DNA of 64,000 nt. Source: Ectothiorhodospira magna (lineage in GTDB: Bacteria; Pseudomonadota; Gammaproteobacteria; Ectothiorhodospirales; Ectothiorhodospiraceae). The DNA lies in contig NZ_FOFO01000009.1 in the NCBI RefSeq assembly GCF_900110965.1, positions 32,747 through 96,746 of the forward strand, written 5' to 3'. This document shows, piece after piece, positions 53,167 through 61,600 of this stretch (position 1 is the first letter of the stretch; the number at the start of each line of letters is the position of its first letter). The notes beneath the pieces were generated by a model. That model searched no databases. It saw only the letters and a list, made by a program, of their open reading frames with translations, and was not told where the DNA came from. A program made the position numbers and the translations under genes.

Positions 53167-55305
53167 ATGAAATCTTCCATCTCCCCGGAACTGCTGGCGG
53201 CCCTGCCGGAGCTGTACCAGCCCGTCTACGGCCACCCGGAATGCTCCGCCGCCGCCATGCGCCCCTGTCAGGACCGGCTGGACCGGATACTGGCGGTCCA
53301 TGATGCCCTGCAACAACATCTGGGCCGCCCCCCGCGGGTGCTGGACCTGGGCTGCGCCCAGGGCTTCTTCAGCCTGCATCTGGCCGCCCGTGGCGCCCAG
53401 GTCCAGGGCATCGACAGCGACCCCGCCAGCATCGCCCTGTGCCAGGCCCTGGCTGCCGAACACCCGGACCTGACCGTCACCTTCACCCAGGCCACGGTGG
53501 AATCCCTGCTGGAGGACTTCCCGGCGGACCAATACGACCTGATCCTGGGTCTGAGCGTGCTCCACCACCTCATCCACGCCCACGGCCAGGACACCATCAG
53601 CCAATGGCTGACCCAGGTCCGGGCCGGGGCCGCCGCCCTGATCCTGGAACTGGCCCTCAAGGAAGAACCCCTGCCCTGGGCCGAATCCCTGCCGGCGGAC
53701 CCCCTGGAGATCCTGGGAGACAGCGCCTTCATTCACCCCCTGGGCCATCACCCCACCCATCTTTCAGACCTGCCCCGGCCCCTGCTGGTGGTCAGTGACC
53801 GTTACTGGATCCTGCCCCCCGGTGCCGGCCCCATCGACAGCCACACCCAGCAATCCCACGATCTGGCCCAGGGGCATTACCAGGGCACCCGCCGCTACTA
53901 TCGCAGCGGCGACCGGCTCATCAAGCATTTCCGCTTCGACGCCCCCCCCGCCTTCGACAACTCCGGCGAACTGGCCAGGGAAATCCACCAGCTCACCCAC
54001 CCCCCGGCGGGCTTTACCGTACCCGCCCTGCTGGACTACGGCAGTGACCCGGACGCTGGCTGGCTGATCCGCCAATGGTGGCCCGGCCACCTGCTGCTGG
54101 ACGAACTGCGCCAGGGACCGCTGCCGGACCACGCCCCGGTGCTGCTACAGGTTCTGGACCAGCTGGCCACCCTGGAAGCCGCCGGTCTCTACCACAACGA
54201 CCTGCGCCCCTGGAACCTGCTGCGCCGGGATGACGGCACCGTGGCTCTCATCGACTACGGCGCCATCGTCCCCCAGCCGGTGGACCGGGCCTGGCCCGGC
54301 AGTCCCCATCTGGCGGTCTTCATCCTGATTCACGAACTGGTCAGCGGCCAGGTTCACCATCCAGAACCCCTGCGCCCCGCCGCCATCAGCCCCTGGGGCC
54401 TGCCGCCACCCTACCGCCAATGGGCCGCCCGGTTCTGGGACACCCCCCCGGCCCAATGGCGCTTTGCCCGGATGCGGGACAGCCTTCAGGCCCTGCTGAC
54501 CCAGTCACCGGAGGAGGGGCCACCCCTGTTGCCTCCCCAGCGCTGGATCGCCGACATGGAGCAGGCGGTGGACATTCATGGCCGGTCCATTGCCTTCCTG
54601 CACTGGCGCCACGACCAGTACACCCAGCATGTCTCCAGCGTGGAGGCTCGCGCCTTCGAGGCCGAGTCCCATGCCCTGGATGCCGAACGTCGGGCGCGGG
54701 AATCCGAGCGCCGGGCCCACGACGCCGAAATCCGCGCCCGGGAAGCAGACCAGCAGCGCCACCAGACCGACCATCGCCTGCGGGATGCCGAAACCGCCCT
54801 GGCCGTTGCCAAAGCACAGGAACGCAACCTGCTGACCCGACTGCGGGCGCTGCAGGACCAGCAACAGGCAGCCCAGCATCAACATCAGCAGGCCCAGAGC
54901 CAGATCAGCCAGCTTCAGGCCGAACTGGATGACCTGCACCACTACGCCGCCCGACTGGCCGCCGCCGAGGCCGCCCTGCGCCACAGCCTTTCCTGGCGCC
55001 TCACCGCTCCCCTGCGCCACACCGTAGAGCGCCTGCGCCAGGGCCGCCAATGGCTGAGCCAGCTCCCGGCCCGGTTACGCCATCTGCCCCATCTCCTGAT
55101 CCGCGCCCTGGCCGCCCAGGTACTGGGCCGGCCCCGGCTCAAAACCCTGGCCCTGACTCTGCTGGCCCGGCTGCCGGCCCTGCGCCGGACACTGGAACAC
55201 CACCTGCTCACCCCCCCGACCCCGGCGTCGATAACGCCCCCCCCGGACCTGCCCCCGACGGAAGCCTGGGCCAGGGCCGCCCTGCGGCGCCACCGCTCCT
55301 CCTAA
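53167..55305 (+). CDS. wbdD: WbdD-like O-chain terminator: methyltransferase, kinase and coiled coil
   Basis: 712 residues, against about 708 in E. coli O9a WbdD. Residues 55-170 are a SAM methyltransferase (VLDLGCAQG at 58-66; LGLSVLHHL). Residues 235-430 are an aminoglycoside-kinase/protein-kinase-like domain with catalytic HNDLRPWN (343-350) and the DFG equivalent DYG (363-365). Residues 485-605 are a strongly charged coiled coil with RARESERRAHDAE-type heptads, followed by SWRLTAPLR and an amphipathic, basic C-terminus suited to membrane binding. In O9a, WbdD caps the polymannose end with phosphate and methyl, and its coiled coil is the ruler for chain length. AAGGT lies just before ATG 53167. 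The activity and acceptor are inferred. Confidence 0.88.
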   Translation: MKSSISPELLAALPELYQPVYGHPECSAAAMRPCQDRLDRILAVHDALQQHLGRPPRVLDLGCAQGFFSLHLAARGAQVQGIDSDPASIALCQALAAEHPDLTVTFTQATVESLLEDFPADQYDLILGLSVLHHLIHAHGQDTISQWLTQVRAGAAALILELALKEEPLPWAESLPADPLEILGDSAFIHPLGHHPTHLSDLPRPLLVVSDRYWILPPGAGPIDSHTQQSHDLAQGHYQGTRRYYRSGDRLIKHFRFDAPPAFDNSGELAREIHQLTHPPAGFTVPALLDYGSDPDAGWLIRQWWPGHLLLDELRQGPLPDHAPVLLQVLDQLATLEAAGLYHNDLRPWNLLRRDDGTVALIDYGAIVPQPVDRAWPGSPHLAVFILIHELVSGQVHHPEPLRPAAISPWGLPPPYRQWAARFWDTPPAQWRFARMRDSLQALLTQSPEEGPPLLPPQRWIADMEQAVDIHGRSIAFLHWRHDQYTQHVSSVEARAFEAESHALDAERRARESERRAHDAEIRAREADQQRHQTDHRLRDAETALAVAKAQERNLLTRLRALQDQQQAAQHQHQQAQSQISQLQAELDDLHHYAARLAAAEAALRHSLSWRLTAPLRHTVERLRQGRQWLSQLPARLRHLPHLLIRALAAQVLGRPRLKTLALTLLARLPALRRTLEHHLLTPPTPASITPPPDLPPTEAWARAALRRHRSS

Positions 55306-55330
55306 CGCCAGCCACAAGACAGCAAAAACG

Positions 55331-58300
55331 ATGATCCTGATCGACGTGCGTTATCTGCCCCCACCCCCGGCAGACCCCGCCACCGTGGACCACCCGGCCC
55401 TGGCCTGGGTGCTGGCCTGTCTGCGCCAGAGTGCCGACCACCACCTCTGGCTGGCTCCCGCCCGGCCCGATCAGGCCCCGGCCCTGCGCCGGGCCTGGGC
55501 TGCCCATCTACCCGCCCACCGGCTCCATCTGGCCCCCTCGGTCCAGATCCCCACGGACCCGGCCCACCGCCGGCTCGGGGCCATCCTCGACCGGGCCGCC
55601 GTCCGTGCCCTGGCCCCGGCCCTCTACTGGCTGCCCGCCGCCGACGATCTACCCCCCCTGGAACCGCCCCCCCTGGACCTGCCCTGTGCCACCCTGGCCA
55701 CCCTCAGCGGCCATCTGGACCCGGCCCTGTTGCCCTGGACCACCGCCACCGGCGCCACCGCCCGCTACTGGCATTGGGTGCAACTGGCCCAGCGGATCGG
55801 ACACCCGGACACCCCCGAGGCCGCCGCCCGCCTGCAAGACAGTCTGCTGGTGCCCCCCCAGGCCCTGTGGCCGATCCCCGCCGCCGACCCCCAGGCCCAG
55901 GCCCAGGCCCTGGCCCGATTCACCCAGCTTGCCCCCCCGGCCCCCCGGCCCACCCTGGCCTTTGTCTCCCCCCTGCCGCCGGTCCCCTCGGGCATCTCCG
56001 ACTACAGTGCCGAACTGCTGCCCCCCCTGGCCCGCCATTTTGACATCACCCTGGTCAACGCCGGCCCGCCCCTGACCGATCCGGTACTGGAGGCCCTGTT
56101 CCCGGTGGTGGATCTGGCCGCCTTCCAGGCCAGGGCAGGGGACTTTGACCACATCGTCTACCAGATGGGCAACGCCGAATACCACGCCCACATGGTGGAC
56201 CTGATCCGCACCTGGCCCGGCGTCGTCGTCCTTCACGACTTCTTCCTCGGCCACATGCACGCCTGGCGCCAGTTCCAGGGGGGCATCCCCCAGGCCCTCA
56301 CCCAGGCCCTTTACGACAGCCACGGCCTGCCGGGGCTACGCACCCTGGCCGAAGACGGGGTGGAAGCCGCCATCCTGGGCTACCCCTGCAACCGGGATCT
56401 GCTCAGCGCCGCCACTGGCGTCATTGTCCATTCCGACCATGCCCAGGCCCTGGGCCGCCAGTGGCTGCCCGGCGATCTGGCAGACCAATTCCACATCATC
56501 CCCCACCTGCGCCGGCCCGTGGTGCCCGCCCCGGACCGGGCCGCCGCCCGGACCGCCCTGGGGCTGGCGGAAGACGACTTCCTGGTCTGCAGCTTCGGCT
56601 TCCTCGGCCCCAGCAAATGCAACGAACAGCTGCTGCAGGCCTGGCTGGACAGCCCCCTGGCCGCCCGCCCCGACTGCCATCTGGTGTTCGTGGGCAAAAA
56701 CCCCGACTCCGACTACGGCCACGCCATCGCCCGCCGCCTCCATGAACCCGCCGGCCAGCCCATCCGCATCACCGGCTATGCAGACCGGGACAGCTACCGC
56801 ACCTGGCTGGCCGCCGCCGACGTGGCGGTACAGTTGCGCCGTCACAGTCGCGGCGAAAGCTCCGGCACCGCCCTGGACGCCCTGGCCCACGGGGTGCCCC
56901 TGATCATCAACGCCCACGGCACCATGGCCGACCTGCCCGCCGAGCCCCTCTGCCGCCTGCCGGACCCGGTCACGGTCCCGGCGCTGCAACAGGCCCTGGA
57001 ACAGCTCCACGCCGATCCAGCCCGGCGTCAGCGCATGAGCGCCGCGGGCCGGGCCCATATCCAGCACCACCACCATCCCCTGACGGTGGCAGACCAGTAC
57101 CGCCAGGCACTCACCACCTGCCAGCGCCACAGCCCCGTCAGCCATTACCTGCACCTGGCCGCCACCCTGGGCCGGGCTTGCCCCGATGTCACCCCCCTGG
57201 ACTCCCTGGCCCATCTGCTGGCCCAGCAGGTGCCCGGTCCCCGTCGCTGCTACGTGGACATCACCGCCCTGCGTCAGGCCCCCCATGTCACCGGCATCGA
57301 ACGGGTCACCCAGGCCCTGCTGCTGGCCCTGCTGGAACAGGACAACGGCGCCGGCACCCTGGTGCCGGTCTACGAAGACCCCGCCGCCGGCGGTTACCGG
57401 GAAGCCCGGGACTGGCTGCTGACCCAGCAGGGGTTGTCTCCCTTACAGGGTGATCCCCTGATCCTGCCCCGCCCCAGGGATCAGTTCCTGGGGCTGGACT
57501 GGGCGCCGGCGGCCATCGTCCGCCGCCGGGATCAGCTACAGGCGTGGCGCCAGCGGGGCGTCCGGCTGGGGTTTCTGGTCCACGACATCCTCCCCGTCAC
57601 CGATCCCCAATGGTTCCCCCCCCATGTCCCGCTCCTGTTCCGGGCCTGGCTGGATACCCTGGCGGCCCTGGCGGACGATTGCTTTTGTGTCTCCGGCGCC
57701 ACCGCCGATGCCCTCGCCGACCATTGGCGGGCCAGCGGCCTGGACCCCATGCCCCGGATTCAGGTCTCCCACAATGGCGCCGATTTCCTCGCCGACCCCG
57801 GACTGCCGCCCCCCCCCCTGTCCGCCCCGGTGGCCCAGGCCGTCAGGGAAGGCTGTCTGCTGATGGTGGGCACCATCGAGCCGCGCAAGGGCCATGCCCA
57901 GGCCCTCGATGCCCTGGAACGGCTCTGGGCCGAGGATCTGCCCCTGCATCTGGTGGTGGTGGGGCGGGAAGGCTGGCGTCAGGACAGCCCCCAGGACCGG
58001 GCGCCGGTGGCCCGACTGGCGGCGCGTCTGCGCCAGCACCCGCAGCAGGGCCAGCGCCTGCACTGGCTGGAGGATGCCTGTGATGGTCAGTTACTGGCCC
58101 TGTACCGGGGCGCCTGGGCCTTGCTGGGGGCTTCGGAAGGAGAGGGCTTTGGTCTGCCCCTGGTGGAGGCGGCCCATCAGGGGCTGCCCCTGATCCTGCG
58201 GGATATCCCGGTATTCCGGGAGATTGCCGGGGACGGGGCCTGGTATTTTGCCGGCGCTGCCGCCGAGGATCCCACTGGCCAGGGGCTGGCCCGGTGCATC

Positions 58301-58438
58301 CGGGACTGGCTCGATGCCCGCGCCGCCGGGCAATTGCCCCCCGCCGGAGGCATGGCCCCCCCCACATGGCAGGAAAGTGCCCGGCGTCTGTGGGCGCTGT
58401 TTGGTGAGGTGGGGGATAATTCATCATCTCGCCATTGA
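55331..58438 (+). CDS. Large multi-domain GT4 glycosyltransferase (WbdA-like position)
   Basis: 1,035 residues. An N-terminal region of about 200 residues resembles half a GT-B fold (MILIDVRYLPPPP start). The first full GT4 unit (about 205-595) has FVSPLPPVPSGISDYS, LVCSFGFLGPSKCNEQLL and GESSGTALDALAHG, where the second Glu of EX7E is replaced by Asp. The second GT4 unit (about 635-1030) starts YVDITALRQAPHVTGIERVTQ and has VGTIEPRKGHAQALDAL and an intact EX7E in EGFGLPLVEAAHQG. Double GT4 polymerases such as WbdA alternate linkages in O8/O9a polymannose, and work with WbdD, encoded just upstream. The sugar and linkage are not readable. Confidence 0.85.
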   Translation: MILIDVRYLPPPPADPATVDHPALAWVLACLRQSADHHLWLAPARPDQAPALRRAWAAHLPAHRLHLAPSVQIPTDPAHRRLGAILDRAAVRALAPALYWLPAADDLPPLEPPPLDLPCATLATLSGHLDPALLPWTTATGATARYWHWVQLAQRIGHPDTPEAAARLQDSLLVPPQALWPIPAADPQAQAQALARFTQLAPPAPRPTLAFVSPLPPVPSGISDYSAELLPPLARHFDITLVNAGPPLTDPVLEALFPVVDLAAFQARAGDFDHIVYQMGNAEYHAHMVDLIRTWPGVVVLHDFFLGHMHAWRQFQGGIPQALTQALYDSHGLPGLRTLAEDGVEAAILGYPCNRDLLSAATGVIVHSDHAQALGRQWLPGDLADQFHIIPHLRRPVVPAPDRAAARTALGLAEDDFLVCSFGFLGPSKCNEQLLQAWLDSPLAARPDCHLVFVGKNPDSDYGHAIARRLHEPAGQPIRITGYADRDSYRTWLAAADVAVQLRRHSRGESSGTALDALAHGVPLIINAHGTMADLPAEPLCRLPDPVTVPALQQALEQLHADPARRQRMSAAGRAHIQHHHHPLTVADQYRQALTTCQRHSPVSHYLHLAATLGRACPDVTPLDSLAHLLAQQVPGPRRCYVDITALRQAPHVTGIERVTQALLLALLEQDNGAGTLVPVYEDPAAGGYREARDWLLTQQGLSPLQGDPLILPRPRDQFLGLDWAPAAIVRRRDQLQAWRQRGVRLGFLVHDILPVTDPQWFPPHVPLLFRAWLDTLAALADDCFCVSGATADALADHWRASGLDPMPRIQVSHNGADFLADPGLPPPPLSAPVAQAVREGCLLMVGTIEPRKGHAQALDALERLWAEDLPLHLVVVGREGWRQDSPQDRAPVARLAARLRQHPQQGQRLHWLEDACDGQLLALYRGAWALLGASEGEGFGLPLVEAAHQGLPLILRDIPVFREIAGDGAWYFAGAAAEDPTGQGLARCIRDWLDARAAGQLPPAGGMAPPTWQESARRLWALFGEVGDNSSSRH

Positions 58439-58615
58439 ATATTGGGGGGGGTTGGAGTACAAAGGGGGCCAACCGGCTTCCCCTGGCGTGGAAGCGTCCT
58501 GGTTGATGGTTCTTGCCCTGTGTGCTATTACTATGCACGCGCATTTTCAGGGGCACTGGCCGGTTCACGCTGGGCTGGCAGGAATGATTTGGATTAAATC
58601 CGGAGAAAAATTGTA
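58439..58615 (+). promoter_or_regulatory. Promoter and leader of the large surface-protein gene
   Basis: A good sigma-70 promoter is visible: TTGATG (58503-58508), a 17-base spacer and TATTAC (58526-58531), with an extended -10 TG at 58523-58524. The leader would be about 80 bases. GGAGAAAA lies shortly before ATG 58616. Confidence 0.6.
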
Positions 58616-61600
58616 ATGACCAACGAACAAGTGTTGCAGCAGTTCTACATTTCTTACTACGGACGGCCCGCGGATCCTGACGGTCTTCAGTTCTGGCTGG
58701 ACGACATGGAGTACTGGCAGGGTGATCTGGATGCCATGATTGCCGCCTTTGGTGCTGCCGAACAGCCCGAATTTGTCCGCGTTTATGGCGAGGCCGAAAC
58801 CCCCGAAGACTTCTTTGAAATTGCCTACCGCAATATTCTTAACCGTGCGCCCGATGAAGAAGGTCTGGATTTCTGGGTTGGCAAGTACAACGAACTGCTG
58901 GCCGACGGGGTGTCTGCCGACGACGCCCGCGCCTTGTTGGTCATTGAAATGGTTGGCGGTATCCCTGGTGGCAGCGTGGCCGACCAGACCCTGTGGGACA
59001 ACAAGATGGCCTATGCTGAGCACGTCACTGCTCTGGCCCAGAAAGGCTTCCCCAGTGCCACGGCCCGTACCGAATTCTTTGATGCCATCCGTGCTTCCGA
59101 CTCCCCCTTTAACAGCCCTGACATCGGCACCTCCGCTGGACTGCTGTCGGCCAAGGCTGAAGCCGATGCGATATTCAATGCGGTAGGTGGTGGTACCACC
59201 CCGGTGGACCCGGGTGTGCCTGGAAAAACCTTCTACCTGACCGCCGGCCAGGACATCCTCACCGGCACCGAGCATGACGACCTGTTCATCGCCGATGTGT
59301 CCCAGAACATGCTGGGCATGGTGACCAACACACTGGGCACCGGTGACCGCATTGATGGCGGTGCCGGCATCGACACCCTGGAAGCCACCCTGATTGCTGA
59401 TGAAAACTTCAACACCACCATGGCGGTGCGCCCCATCACCACCAGCGTGGAAAATATTTTCATCAATGCCCTGGCTCAAGGTAACTTTGGTAGCAACACC
59501 AGCACCCAGGTTAACAGCAACACCCGCCTGAATGCCGACAACATGTCCGGCATTCAGCAGATCTGGTCCAACGGTTCGGAAGGCTCCCTGCGGGTCGAGA
59601 ACATGAACAACCCCGGCCATACCGATAACGTCATCATCGGCATGCGCTCCACGGGGAACGAGGGCAGTCAAGCCCAACGTGACGAATCCAACTATGAAGT
59701 CTACTTCCGTCAGGATCAGCTGACTGCCGGATCCTCGGGCGAAGGCAACTTCTACTATGATCTGCTGAACCAGGCTGCCTATGACAACAACCCCAGCGCA
59801 CCGCTGACCGAGTTCCCCCTGGATTCCCTGCGCTTTGACCTCTCCTTTGGTGGAGGTGAGCCTGAGCAGTTCCGGGTATCCCTGCAAGAAGGCGACATGG
59901 CTGGAGTCAACACCCATGAGCAGCTGGTAGGCCTGTTGAACAACCACCTCAACGCCATGGCAACGGCGGATGCTCGCCTGCAGGGTCTTCAGTTTGTTGT
60001 GCAGGGCACCTTCAACGATGGCGATGGCCGTAACGACATCCCCCAGATCCGTTTGCTGGACAGCAACCCCCAGGGTCGTGAGATCGTCGGCGGTTCCACC
60101 CGTTTGGACGAAGACTCCCCCAGCGGCAATATCTACTGGGATCAAGGTCCGCTTGGCGTCAATATTGAAGATGATCCGGTCACTGCCCGTGTGATCCTGG
60201 ACGACGTGGGTCGCAGCTCCGATGGGGGCTACCTGCGGGTGGGTTCCATGTCCGATAATCTGGGCGGCAACTTCTTCTCTGGTTCCACCGGCATTGAGGT
60301 GTTTGACCTGACCGTGCAGCGGGACAGCTCCCTGTCCGGTCTGTACACCACCAATCATCTGCAGCACACCCCGCCGCTGCTCAAGGAAATCCACATCACC
60401 AGCGCCAATGGGTTTGATGGTGACCTGACCATTGGTAACAGCAATACGGCGACCAATAGGATTGCGGATAACGAATTCGTCCCCAGCGTCGTCCCCGGCG
60501 TCGTCCCCGGCACTTCAGTACCTGCTGGTAATGCCAGTGCCTCCGAATACGGTATCAACGCCATCCGCGCCACGGATTTCCACGGCGACCTGACACTGGG
60601 TGTTGCGCCGAATGCACAGACCGGTTTCGTCAACCTGGGTCGTCTGGATGCGTTGATCGATGGTGATGTCACCCTTAATGCCTTGATCAGTGACAGCATT
60701 GTCAATGGTATCCGCGCTTTCAACTACAACACTGGCACCGGCTCCGACACCGTCAATGTGACCTACTCCGTGGAAAGCGCTGCATCCAGCAACTTCTCCC
60801 TGAATATCAACACCAATGCGGGTGATGACACCGTCACGGTCAATGCCTTCAATGGTACCGATTCCAACTTCCTCAACCACTTGGCATTGATGAACGTGTC
60901 CATCGATACCGGTGCCGGAAACGATACGGTCCATGTGGGTAGCCATCGTTCCGTTGCCAATGTCGACACCGGTACCGGTAACGACGTGATCTATGTGGGT
61001 GAGACTGGAGTCAATGCCTCTTGGCTGGTCAACGCTGCACCCAACCCGGCGGTGGAGACTGACCCGGTCGGCAATGGCGACACGACCTACCAGATGTTCA
61101 AGATGGGGGTTCAAGTTGACTTCCAGGGCATCACTTCGGCAGTGATCCCGGTCACTTTCAGTGCCTACACCACCTCGGCCAGTGACATCAATGCCGCTAT
61201 TATGCGTGCCATCAACGATGACGCTCAGTTGCGGCATCTGCTGGATGTCACCGAGCTCCGTAACGAAGGGCTGAGGATTGATTCCCAGATTGATCGTGCT
61301 CTGGCACCCAACGATCTGCAGATCAATTTCGTTGCACCCAAGTACGAAGTTGAAGTCAATGCCGCAGGTTTCAATCAGTCCACTGACGCCCGTTATGGCA
61401 ACGATACCGCGACCCTGTTCAATGATCGTGCCACGGTAACCACTGCCGAGCTGGAAGCGGCCTGGAAGGCTTGGTATCCCACGTCCCAGGGTCTGGGTAC
61501 CGATGCCAGCAGTGGCACGGGCATCTATGCAGGCCTGGGTGCCGGCGGTACCGCAGCCACCATGTTCAACGCCATGTTCAACGCCATTGACGGCTTTGCC

